NCBI GenBank assembly: GCA_937952305.1
Contig: CALFZO010000116.1
Location: 130,345-194,344, forward strand
DNA length: 64,000 bases
From: an uncultured Anaerolineales bacterium
Lineage (GTDB): Bacteria; Chloroflexota; Anaerolineae; Anaerolineales; UBA6663
Reading direction: 5' to 3'
The notes below the pieces were generated by a model, which saw only the letters and a list, made by a program, of their open reading frames with translations, did no database searches and was not told where the DNA came from. Position numbers and translations under genes: made by a program. Shown in pieces: positions 53,378 to 61,766 of this stretch (position 1 is the stretch's first letter; every line of letters begins with the position of its first letter).

Positions 53378-53479
53378 ACGGCACCTCTCATGCCCGGTCC
53401 ATCTGAACGCGATGAACGGGGCGGCATTGCCTGGAGCTAAACCGACGCTAACCGGCCATCTCTCTCATAAGGACGGGTG

Positions 53480-54448
53480 CTAGTCTTCGCTGGCGAAGAG
53501 CCGGTTCGCCACGCGCGAGAAAAACAGCACCATCAGGAGCAGCGCCACCGACACCGCGGCGGCGTAGCCCATTTCGTAGCGCAGGAAGCCGAAGTCCTCG
53601 ATGTGGTTGACGATCAACTGGCCGGCGTACTGCGGCGTCGGGTTGCCGCCGGACAGCGTCACGCCGATGGCGCCGGCCTGGAACGTGGCCACAATCGCCA
53701 TGACGGCGCCAAACAGCATCTGCGGCTTCATCGACGGGATGGTGATGTGGACGATCTCCTGGAAGCGGTTGCTGATCCCGTCCAGGCTGCCGGCCTCGTA
53801 CATCTCCGGGTTGATCTCCAGGATGCCGGCCAGCATGGCCAGGAAGCCCACGCCCATGCTGCTCCACAAGGTCACCAGGATCATGATCGGCATCAGGTAC
53901 TGCGGCGACTGGAGCCACTGGACCGGCTCCTGGATGACGTTCAGGCCCAGCAGAAAACTGTTCAGGTAGCCGTTCTGGTCGCCGCTGAAGATCGTGCGCC
54001 ACACCACCGTCATCGCCACGCCCGTGGTCATGGACGGCGAATACAGGATGAGCGCCAGCACCGTCCGCGGGAGCTTGGGCAGCTGCGCCAGCATCCAGGC
54101 CAGCAGGAAAGACAGTCCATAGCCGCCCGGACCGACGATCACCGCGAACTGGATGGTGTTGGGCAGGACGTAGCGCATGAAAATCTCGTCCTGCGTCAAC
54201 AAGACGATGTAGTTGCGCAGGCCCGTGAACTGCGGCGGCTGGATCGTGTCGAAGAAGGTGAACGACAACAGGCCGGCCGCGGCCACCGGCACCACGATGA
54301 AGACGATGAACGCCAGCGCGTACAGCGACAGGAAGGCGTAGGCGCTGCCCTCCTTGTTCAGCCAGTTCCGCACGGCGCCGGCCGGCGGCTGGCCCGTCGA
54401 GGCGCGCGGCGGCAGGAGCAGGTTCTGTTCGCCGGTTTTAGTCGCCAT
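53480..54448 (-). CDS. Carbohydrate ABC transporter permease, MalF type (first pair)
   Basis: 322 residues; its start overlaps the end of the large binding-protein gene by 11 bases. Helices include FLSLYALAFIVFIVVPVAAAGL and VIVGPGGYGLSFLLAWML; the conserved TVLALILYSPSMTTGVAMTVV block and EAA loop YEAGSLDGISNRFQEIVHIT-IP are present. The loop's first residues depart slightly from the usual EAA (EAG). Partner of the 301-residue permease. Confidence 0.94.
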   Translation of the reverse strand: MATKTGEQNLLLPPRASTGQPPAGAVRNWLNKEGSAYAFLSLYALAFIVFIVVPVAAAGLLSFTFFDTIQPPQFTGLRNYIVLLTQDEIFMRYVLPNTIQFAVIVGPGGYGLSFLLAWMLAQLPKLPRTVLALILYSPSMTTGVAMTVVWRTIFSGDQNGYLNSFLLGLNVIQEPVQWLQSPQYLMPIMILVTLWSSMGVGFLAMLAGILEINPEMYEAGSLDGISNRFQEIVHITIPSMKPQMLFGAVMAIVATFQAGAIGVTLSGGNPTPQYAGQLIVNHIEDFGFLRYEMGYAAAVSVALLLMVLFFSRVANRLFASED

Positions 54449-57320
54449 CGGACTCCATCCATTGCGTGACGGTTTCGATCGTCGGGATCTTGAACTCCTT
54501 GACCTTGACGCCGTCCTGCAGATACCCGAACTCCTCCATCTTGCGCGTGATCTCGCGGTTGATGAGGATGACCGAGTTGTCGATCGCCACCCGCGGGTTC
54601 ACGCCGTCGAACACGATCTTGTTCCAGGCGTTGCTCAGCTCGCGCTCCAGCATGTAGCTGCCCGGCAGCTTGATCGGCTCCTGCAGCCATTCCCACTGCT
54701 CCAGGATGACGGCCTTATCCGCCTCCGGGATCGGGAGATAAGTGAACGCCTCGACGTTGGCCGACGACCACAGGTACTCCAGACCGTAGTTGAGGATCAA
54801 CTGCTGCTCAAAATCCACCTGGGTCTCGGTGGACATCCACCACTTCATGAACTCCCAGGCCTCGGCCGGCCGCGCGGTGGTCTGGAACATGATGCAGGCC
54901 TGGGCCGAGCCGGTGGCGTAGCGCAGCTCGGTGCCATCGGCCAAGACCGTGGCCGGATAGGGCGCCAGCGCCCACAGGCCGTCGATCTCGGGCGCGGCCG
55001 TCAGCAGCTTGATGTAATCGGTGACGTTCGAGACCCCGATGGGCAGGCTGCCGTAGCGGAAACTGTCATAGAAGCTGGCCGTGGTCAGCGGCATGCCGTA
55101 GAGCGTAAAGCTCTCGGCCATGAACTTGATGCCGCGGATGGCCTCGTCGCTGCCCAGGCCGGTGGAGAAGCCATCGGCGCTGTAGAGCTGCGCGTCCTGG
55201 TTGAAAATGTAGGGCGCCGTGGCCAGCGTGCCCTTGACCCCGGCGCCGCTGGACAGGGGCGTGTTGAAGTTCATGCCGAAGCGCTGCAATTCCGGCAGGA
55301 TCTCAACCACCTCGGTCCAGGTGTCCGGCACCGGCAGGCCCAGGGACTCCAGGATGTCCCGGCGGTAGAAGGTCACCCAGAAGTCCTGAGTCTCCGGGAT
55401 GGCGTAAACGGCGTCATTGATGATGTAGCTCAGCAGTGAGCCGGGCGAGTAGCGCCGGATGTAACTGTCGAAATCATCGAAGGTGCGCAGGTCCATCAGC
55501 GCATTGCGGATCGCCAGCTCGTACGGGACGTTGGTGCTGATGCCCAGGCCGACATCCGGCTGGATGCCGGCGGCGTTGGCCAGGATCAGCTTGGACTCTT
55601 CGGGCATGATCGAGAACTTGACCTTGATGCCGGTGTCCCGGGTGAAGGTCTCGTCCGTCATCTGCTGCAGCAGGTCGACGTACTGGCGCGGCCGGTTGAC
55701 CCAGACGTCCAGCTCATCCGCGGCGGCCCCGACCGTCTGGTAGGGGTCGGGCTGGAAGGACCGGAAGAAGCGCTTGGCGCCCTCAACCAATGCGGCCCAG
55801 AACGGCACCGCCGCCGGGTCCGGTTGGACGTCGGGCGAGTGCACGTACAGCTTATCCAGCGCCAGCGGCTGGGCCTGGAGCGAGGGCAGGACCTTGCCGA
55901 GGAGTTGGGCGGCCGAGCCCGAGCCCTCCGAGAAGCGGTTCATCCGGTTCGGGATCTTGTCCGGCTCCTGCGCCAGGAACTCGAGGTTGTCGATCGCCAT
56001 CTGGTAGGTCAGGATCTCCTGCGAGCCGCCGCCGGCATTGATTTCCAGCAGGAGGTCCTTATCCCGGCGCAAGTCGGCGGCGATGGCCAACAGGCGTTCC
56101 TGAATGTCCGGGATGTACTCGGTGATTTCCCATTCCTTGAAAGGATCGACCTGGTTCCCGGTGAGTTTCTTGATTTCGAGCGACAGGGCGTTGATGTCGA
56201 GCAGCGCTTCCTGGACGCGCTCGGCCGCCAGGCGGTAAGGGGCGTCGGTCGCTTCAATCCCGATGACGTTGACACCCTGGTGCAGGAAAACCCGGTAAGG
56301 TGTGTCGCCGCCCAGAGTCCGGTTCGTCCACTGCGCCGAATAGGCGAACGGCACCGCGTTCAGTTCCACAAAGGGCACCGCGCCGTTGACGGTGAGGCGC
56401 CGGAAGACGGTGAAATTGTCCTTGAAATTCTGCGCGGCGCGCAGCGTGAGCAGGTACAGGCCGGCGGCCGGCACGTCCACCGCGTAGTAGGCGGTCGTGC
56501 CGCTGTGCTTCCAGGTCTCCCCGCCCAGCGTGTTCAGGAGCAGGCGATAGGTGTCATAGGGCGTGACCTCCAGGCTGCGGCTGCTGACCGGCCGGATCGA
56601 GGTGTCGTCCTTGTAGGCGGGGTGTTCGGCCTCCAGCTCGATCAGCACGCCGGAGGTGTCGGCGGCGGTCTGCCCGGCCAGGTAATCCGCATAAGCGGGA
56701 TAGGGCGTGAACGCTTTGAGATACAGGCTGCCCAGGTACAGCGCTTCGCGCGTCAGCGTGAACTCGAACGTATGCGGCCCGGCGGCCAGGTCCAGCGTCA
56801 CGGGATAGTCCCAGCTGTAGTTGGCGTCGCGCAGCGTCGCGCGGCTCCAGCGCACGAGCCGGTCCTGGCGGACCAAAGCCTCGTTGCCGTAGCGGTCCAG
56901 CGGGAACTGGTCGGTGCGGTTTTTGAAGAAGATCGGGAAGACGATGCGGCGGGTGTCGGGGACCGGGAAGGCCCCGTCCACCTGCAACTGGCCTTCAGGG
57001 GCGTTGATATAGGCGGCCGCCGCGGTGGCGGCCATATCGAACAGGAGCAGATACGGGCCGGCGGTCTCCACCTGCACCGTGAAGCTCAGGCGGTCCCCGG
57101 CTTCCAGCCGAATGCTGGGCCGGGCGTACTGGCCGGCGATGTCATCGTCCGCCAGGGGCCGCCCCCACGTGTCGGCGCTGATCTCGTGGGGGCCGTGGTG
57201 CTGGACCAGTGGCGCCAGCGCGGCCGGAGCCGGTGGGCGGGCGGCCCGGACGGACAGCGGCAGCCCGTTCAGCAGGATCAGGATCGCCCCCAGCCAGCGC
57301 AGGCACGTTATCGGCTTCAT
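54438..57320 (-). CDS. Large fusion substrate-binding protein (beta-sandwich modules + SBP)
   Basis: 960 residues from the ATG at 57320 (GGGAGGG upstream). Signal peptide WLGAILILLNGLPLSVRA without a lipobox. Residues about 40-385 look like two carbohydrate-binding-type beta-sandwiches (DRLSFTVQVETAGPYLLLFD, GPHTFEFTLTREALYLGSL, YYAVDVPAAGLYLLTLRA, GVNVIGIEATDAPYRLAAER). A helical stretch at about 385-530 follows. About 535-945 is an extracellular solute-binding domain (FTRDTGIKVKFSIMPEESKL, AYVIPETQDFW-like VYAIPETQDFWVTFYRRDIL, PAEAWEFMKWWMS, GVNPRVAIDNSVILINREI). Ordinary sugar SBPs are 400-450 residues, so it probably holds long glucans for the permease pair just downstream. Confidence 0.88.
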   Translation of the reverse strand: MKPITCLRWLGAILILLNGLPLSVRAARPPAPAALAPLVQHHGPHEISADTWGRPLADDDIAGQYARPSIRLEAGDRLSFTVQVETAGPYLLLFDMAATAAAAYINAPEGQLQVDGAFPVPDTRRIVFPIFFKNRTDQFPLDRYGNEALVRQDRLVRWSRATLRDANYSWDYPVTLDLAAGPHTFEFTLTREALYLGSLYLKAFTPYPAYADYLAGQTAADTSGVLIELEAEHPAYKDDTSIRPVSSRSLEVTPYDTYRLLLNTLGGETWKHSGTTAYYAVDVPAAGLYLLTLRAAQNFKDNFTVFRRLTVNGAVPFVELNAVPFAYSAQWTNRTLGGDTPYRVFLHQGVNVIGIEATDAPYRLAAERVQEALLDINALSLEIKKLTGNQVDPFKEWEITEYIPDIQERLLAIAADLRRDKDLLLEINAGGGSQEILTYQMAIDNLEFLAQEPDKIPNRMNRFSEGSGSAAQLLGKVLPSLQAQPLALDKLYVHSPDVQPDPAAVPFWAALVEGAKRFFRSFQPDPYQTVGAAADELDVWVNRPRQYVDLLQQMTDETFTRDTGIKVKFSIMPEESKLILANAAGIQPDVGLGISTNVPYELAIRNALMDLRTFDDFDSYIRRYSPGSLLSYIINDAVYAIPETQDFWVTFYRRDILESLGLPVPDTWTEVVEILPELQRFGMNFNTPLSSGAGVKGTLATAPYIFNQDAQLYSADGFSTGLGSDEAIRGIKFMAESFTLYGMPLTTASFYDSFRYGSLPIGVSNVTDYIKLLTAAPEIDGLWALAPYPATVLADGTELRYATGSAQACIMFQTTARPAEAWEFMKWWMSTETQVDFEQQLILNYGLEYLWSSANVEAFTYLPIPEADKAVILEQWEWLQEPIKLPGSYMLERELSNAWNKIVFDGVNPRVAIDNSVILINREITRKMEEFGYLQDGVKVKEFKIPTIETVTQWMESDGD

Positions 57321-57358
57321 CGGCCGCCCTCCCAGGTCATGGCACACGCCAGAGAGAG

Positions 57359-57392
57359 AAGGAGGGCGCCGTGTTTCCACAGCGCCCTCCTT
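57359..57392 (-). other. Intercistronic hairpin between the two binding-protein genes
   Basis: Perfect 11-bp stem aaggagggcgc / gcgccctcctt with a 12-base loop, followed on the minus strand by a ctctctctc run without U tract. It sits after the small SBP stop. It may stabilise or attenuate the transcript, giving more SBP than permease. Confidence 0.65.
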
Positions 57393-57401
57393 GATCACAG
57401 A

Positions 57402-58853
57402 CTATTTGTTGGCCGCCGCGCGGGCGTCGTCCAGCAGGTTGTTCGCGAACTCCTCCAGCTTGGCGGAGTAGTCCTCGTACTTGAAGCGGCCGTCGTTGGC
57501 GAAGTTGAACATGTACCACATATTGACGTCCTTGTCCTCGCCGACGTCAATCCCGGGCTTGCCTTCCCAGCGCGCGTTGATATAGCCGGGGATGATCTTG
57601 GCCAGCGACTCGATCAGGCTGTTGTCTAGGTTGTCCAGCGCGGCCAGAACGCCGGGCTTGTCGACAAACTGCTTGTACAGCTCGATCGAGGCCTCATCCA
57701 CCGACACGGGCATCTTCGGCGCGGTGCCGGCCGCTTCGGCCAGCTCCGCTTCCTTGGCATACGCCTCGGTCGAGAAGGTCATCCACTTGGCGAAATCATA
57801 GGCCGCGGCCACGTCCGGCGCCGTCTGGGAGACGACGATGACGTCGGCCACCAGCGCCTGGTTGCCGCCGGGGATGCCGATGAAGTCCCAGTCGAAGGTC
57901 GCCTTGCTGACGTAGTCCGGCACCGCCCAAGACGCGTCCCAGCGCAGCGCCGTTTCCTGGTTCAGGAACATCTCCCACGGCCCGGCCGACTTGAAGTTGG
58001 TCTTCTGCTCGTCCGAGAGGCCCTGCCAGGTGTAGGGCTTGACCTCGCCGGCCTTGGCCAGGCCTTCCTTGAAGGCCGCGGAGTTGTAGTTCATGTGCTC
58101 GCCGTCGAAGCTGAACCACATCAGGCTGCTGTCGACGGTGCTCGGGTACCAGCCCATCACAAACTCTTGCTCGTCCAGGCCGAGGACGCCCTTGGAGACG
58201 TCGGTCAGCGCGGCGATGCCTTCATTCCACTCGTCGATCGTGAAGCCGTACTCGGGCGCATCCAGATTGGCGGCCTCATACAGCTCGCGGTTGACGAAGT
58301 AGCCCATGATGAACTGGGCGGCCGGCAGGCCCAGGACCTTGCCGTTGTAGGTGAAAGCGTCCTTGAGGACCTGCGGGACGTTGGCCCAGTCCGCGTCGTC
58401 CTGCACCTGGCCGCTCAGGTCGGCCAGCCAGCCGTTCTGGGCGTACAGCGGCACGTTGTTGGCCATAAAGACATCCGGCAGCTCACCCTTGGCGGCGTAC
58501 GCCGTCAGGATGGCGTCCCAGCCGCCCTCGCCGGACATGTCGACGAACTCAATCGTCACGTTCGGGTGAGCGTCGGTGTAGGCCTTCACCATCTGGCGCT
58601 GGATGTTGTTCTCTTCCTCGGTGCCGAGGTTCCAGTTGGCGTAGCGCAGGGTGATCGGCTCGGGGGCGGCGGTCGGCGGCACAGCGGTCGGCGGCACGGC
58701 GGTGGCCGGCACGTCCGTCGCCGGCGCGGCGGTCGCCGGCGCCTGGGTGGCGGCGGGTTCGGCGGTCGGTGTGGCTTGCGGCGCGCACGCCACCAGGCTC
58801 ACCAGCAGCGCGGCGGCCATCACAAAATTCGTCAGCCTAGCGTAGGGTTTCAT
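57402..58853 (-). CDS. Sugar ABC transporter substrate-binding lipoprotein
   Basis: 483 residues. ATG at 58853 is preferred: GGAG lies 6 bases upstream, whereas the ATG two codons earlier abuts it. Lipobox LVSLVAC, then a Thr/Ala/Pro linker of about 40 residues. The solute-binding fold (type 1 SBP of CUT1 systems) shows ITLRYANWNLGTEEENNIQRQ, VTIEFVDMSGEGGWDAILTA, YAAKGELPDVFMANN, GKVLGLPAAQFIMGYFVNRE, and C-terminal LIPGYINARWE-like IIPGYINARWEGKPG. It is anchored outside the membrane and should deliver oligosaccharide to one of the two permease pairs. It starts 74 bases after the GH94 stop. Confidence 0.93.
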   Translation of the reverse strand: MKPYARLTNFVMAAALLVSLVACAPQATPTAEPAATQAPATAAPATDVPATAVPPTAVPPTAAPEPITLRYANWNLGTEEENNIQRQMVKAYTDAHPNVTIEFVDMSGEGGWDAILTAYAAKGELPDVFMANNVPLYAQNGWLADLSGQVQDDADWANVPQVLKDAFTYNGKVLGLPAAQFIMGYFVNRELYEAANLDAPEYGFTIDEWNEGIAALTDVSKGVLGLDEQEFVMGWYPSTVDSSLMWFSFDGEHMNYNSAAFKEGLAKAGEVKPYTWQGLSDEQKTNFKSAGPWEMFLNQETALRWDASWAVPDYVSKATFDWDFIGIPGGNQALVADVIVVSQTAPDVAAAYDFAKWMTFSTEAYAKEAELAEAAGTAPKMPVSVDEASIELYKQFVDKPGVLAALDNLDNSLIESLAKIIPGYINARWEGKPGIDVGEDKDVNMWYMFNFANDGRFKYEDYSAKLEEFANNLLDDARAAANK

Positions 58854-58927
58854 CTTCATCTCCAAATGGATCGAGTGGGCTTTGACACAAACGGGCAGTG
58901 TGGGCCTAGAACAATAGGCACCTCCTT

Positions 58928-61324
58928 TCAAGGACGCGTCGGCGATCCCAGAATGATTTCAACTGAGTGGCGCTGCCCGTCGTTGAAGACCGGCAGCAAA
59001 CGGCCCGCCAGGGGGCGGCCGTCAACGCTCACAGACTTAACGCCCGCGCTGACATGGTCTGGATTTGTCACTGTGATGTGATACACGGCATTGCGGTATC
59101 GCCGGGTCACCGTGAAGCCGGGCCAGTCGGCCGGGATGGCCGGATCCACCCACAGGCCGTCGGCCTGCGGCCGGATGCCCAGGATCCAGTGGGTGGCCAT
59201 GCGGTGCAGCCACTGCGACGAGCCGGTGTACCAGGTCCAGCCCCCGCGCCCATAGTATTCCGACAGCGGGCCGTCGATGTTGCCGGGCGTCACATACGGT
59301 TCGGCCTTGTAGACGTCGATGTCGTGGCTGCGGTTGGGCGGACAGATCCGGCGGTAGGCCTCGTAAGCGCGTTCCGGCTGGCCGGCCAGCGCGTACGCCC
59401 ACACGGCCCAGGTGGCGGCATGCGTGTACACGCCGCCGTTCTCGCGCAGACCGGGCGCGTACCGGGTGACGTAGCCGATGTCGGTGCGCGGCTTGGTGAA
59501 GGCCGGGTAATTCAGCAGCGTCCCGTAATCCTTCAGCAGATGCGTGGTCACCGCCTGCATGGCCGTCTGCGCGCGCTCCGGGCTGGCCGCGCCGCTGATC
59601 ACGGCCCAGGTGTTGGGCATCAAGAAGATCCGGCCCTCGTCGTTGGCCTGGGAGCCCAGGATCAAGCCGGCGTCGGTGGTGGCCATCTGATACCACTCGC
59701 CGTCCCAGCCGTGCCGGTTGAGAGCCTCGCGCAGGCTCGCGCGCACGACCTCACAGCGCCGGGCGAAGGTTTCGTCGCCGCGCTGGCGGGCCAGCGGCGC
59801 GAAGTTCCCGAGGATCAGGTACAGGAACTCGGCCACCCAGAAGCTCTCGCCGCGCAGCTGGTTCCCGACGGCGCTCAGCCCGTCGTTCCAATCGTGGTCG
59901 CCCATGAGCGGGATGCCGCGCGGCGAGAAGCGCGCGAAGGAGCGCTCAATGGCGCGCTGGCAGTGCTCATACAGCGGCGCGGCCGGGCCGTTCAGGTAAG
60001 GCACCGGCTCATCCAGGATGGCGAAGTCGCCGGTCTCCTGCAGATAGGCGTCCAGGATGAAGGGCAGCCAGAGCAGATCGTCCGAGCAATTGGTGCGCGG
60101 GCCGCCGCCGCGGATGGAGAACCACCAGTGGTAGACATCGCCCTCGACAAACTGCTGGGCCGCGTGCAGCAGCAGCTGCTTCCGGGCGTACTCCGGCTCG
60201 CTCACCAGGAAGATCTGGCTGTCCTGCAGCTGGTCGCGGAAGCCGTAACCGGCCGAGACCTGGTAGAAGGCGGATTTGCCCCACAGCCGGCACGAGATCG
60301 ACTGGTACTTCAGCCAGTAGTTGGTCATGAAGTTCAGGGCTTCGTCCGGCGTCTCCACTTTTTCCGTGTCGACGAAGCGTGACCAGAAAGCCTTGACGGC
60401 CTGCAGCGCCGACGCGCTCTGCGCCACCGACGTGTAGCGGCCGATCAGCGCCGCGGCGTCCTCGCGGCCGTCTTCGGCGGCGCCCAGCGTGAACACCACC
60501 GTCTTGGACTCGCCCGGCGCCAGGTCCACCGCCACCTGCAAGGCCGCGATGGCGTCGGTGAAACGCCCGGTCCGGCCAGCCAGGCGGGGTTCGGCCATCG
60601 CCCGGGGCTTGTCGTCGTTGCAGTACAGGCCCAGGAAGGTCTCTTTGTCGCAGTCGAAGGACTTGAGCGGCTCGCTGACCGCCATGAAGGCCGTGTACGG
60701 CCAGTCGATGTTGTTGTGGCGGCCCTTGTCATCCGGGAAGCCCCACAGGCACTTGCGCGCGAAGACGGCGCGGCCGGCCGCGTCGGCCGAGGTCTCAATG
60801 AAGAGCTTGTGGAATTCGCGGTGCTCGTCCGGGGCAAAGCCCAGCAGCCACTCGGCGTAGGAAGTGATGTCGAGCGAGCGCGCCTCCCCGCTCGCGTTGG
60901 CCAGCGTCAGCTGGAAGACCTCCACCGGGTCCTGGGCGGTGACGAACACGGTCAACGTGCTCTCGATCCCGGCGACCCGCTGCGTGAAAGTCGAGTAACC
61001 CAGGCCATGCACGACCCGGTAAGCTTCATACGGGTGCATGACGGGTTTATAGGCCGCGGACCAGTACTCGTTGCGGTGCAGGTCGCGGATGTAGAAATAC
61101 TTGCCCCAGTTGTCCTTGATCAGGTCCTGAAACGAGCGCGTCAGGCGGTTCTGCCCGGCGTTGCCGCGCCAGCTGTACCCCGAGCCGGTCTGGGACACCA
61201 TCAGGCCGTAATCGCCGTTGCTGATGACGTTGCCCCACGGCCGGGGCGTCAACGGCGTCTTGACGACGTACTCGCGGCCGTCTTCCGTGAAACCCCCATA
61301 GGCGTTCTCGAATTTTAGTGACAC
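58928..61324 (-). CDS. GH94 glycoside phosphorylase
   Basis: 798 residues from a GTG at 61324, chosen for GAGG 6 bases upstream and because the family N-terminus (FENAYGGFTEDGREYVV) starts just after it; a longer frame to 61429 adds unrelated Arg-rich sequence. Family features: TPRPWGNVISNGDYGLMVSQ, YSWRGNAGQNRLTRS, YFYIRD, YEAYRVVHGLGYSTF, GKSAFYQVSAGYGFRDQLQD, GDHDWNDG with probable general acid Asp481, GRGGWTWYTGSSQWLHRM. No signal peptide. GH94 enzymes split beta-linked glucosides with phosphate to glucose 1-phosphate. Neighbouring GH144-like genes favour sophoro-oligosaccharide as substrate, but cellobiose-type specificity is possible. First gene of the cluster. Confidence 0.88.
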   Translation of the reverse strand: MSLKFENAYGGFTEDGREYVVKTPLTPRPWGNVISNGDYGLMVSQTGSGYSWRGNAGQNRLTRSFQDLIKDNWGKYFYIRDLHRNEYWSAAYKPVMHPYEAYRVVHGLGYSTFTQRVAGIESTLTVFVTAQDPVEVFQLTLANASGEARSLDITSYAEWLLGFAPDEHREFHKLFIETSADAAGRAVFARKCLWGFPDDKGRHNNIDWPYTAFMAVSEPLKSFDCDKETFLGLYCNDDKPRAMAEPRLAGRTGRFTDAIAALQVAVDLAPGESKTVVFTLGAAEDGREDAAALIGRYTSVAQSASALQAVKAFWSRFVDTEKVETPDEALNFMTNYWLKYQSISCRLWGKSAFYQVSAGYGFRDQLQDSQIFLVSEPEYARKQLLLHAAQQFVEGDVYHWWFSIRGGGPRTNCSDDLLWLPFILDAYLQETGDFAILDEPVPYLNGPAAPLYEHCQRAIERSFARFSPRGIPLMGDHDWNDGLSAVGNQLRGESFWVAEFLYLILGNFAPLARQRGDETFARRCEVVRASLREALNRHGWDGEWYQMATTDAGLILGSQANDEGRIFLMPNTWAVISGAASPERAQTAMQAVTTHLLKDYGTLLNYPAFTKPRTDIGYVTRYAPGLRENGGVYTHAATWAVWAYALAGQPERAYEAYRRICPPNRSHDIDVYKAEPYVTPGNIDGPLSEYYGRGGWTWYTGSSQWLHRMATHWILGIRPQADGLWVDPAIPADWPGFTVTRRYRNAVYHITVTNPDHVSAGVKSVSVDGRPLAGRLLPVFNDGQRHSVEIILGSPTRP

Positions 61325-61448
61325 GCTGGCCTCAAAGTTGGGTGGCTTTCTGCGCGGCCGCCGCCGGCAGCGACTGCGCCAACGAAACAAGCCGACAACC
61401 GCGGCTAAACAGCCGTCTGATCTCGGCACAATGCGAAAAACAAGCTAA

Positions 61449-61462
61449 ATGAAACGTTTCAT
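61449..61462. promoter_or_regulatory. LacI-family operator
   Basis: ATGAAACGTTTCAT is a perfect 14-bp palindrome with the central CG characteristic of LacI/GalR operators. It begins 2 bases beyond the -10 box of the GH94 promoter, so bound repressor would cover the transcription start. Confidence 0.8.
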
Positions 61463-61464
61463 AG

Positions 61465-61494
61465 AAACTAGCATATTTCGCGGGCGCTTGTCAA
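61465..61494 (-). promoter_or_regulatory. Sigma-70-type promoter of the glycan cluster
   Basis: On the minus strand: -35 TTGACA (61494-61489), 18-base spacer, -10 TAGTTT (61470-61465). It would start transcription near 61458, inside the LacI palindrome, leaving a leader of about 134 bases to the GH94 GTG. Confidence 0.6.
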
Positions 61495-61766
61495 GAGACA
61501 TTAACCAAAACGGGCTAGGCGGCGGTCTGGGGCATCTGGTGAAGGCGGGCGCGCAGGCCGCGCGGCCTCAAGCGAGGCAACCGCCTGGGTGCGGCTCAGC
61601 CCCAGCCCGCCGGCCAGAAAGTCCGCTTGAGCCGCCGCCGGGCCGTGTGGCACAATGGCCGCGGCTCATAGCGGCGCCGCCAGACACGTCGGCGCCGAAC
61701 AGACACTGCCCGCCCGGCACCGGCCGCGTACTCGGCCTGCGCCCCGAGCGTGAGATAGGACACCGC

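Larger units (their letters stand above)
61325..61766. promoter_or_regulatory. Divergent control region of GH94 and GH3 genes
   Basis: 442 bp without a supported gene. It contains the promoter and LacI-type operator listed separately. Short frames in the GH3 half have no ribosome site and no similarity; the GH3 promoter itself is not obvious. Confidence 0.7.
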
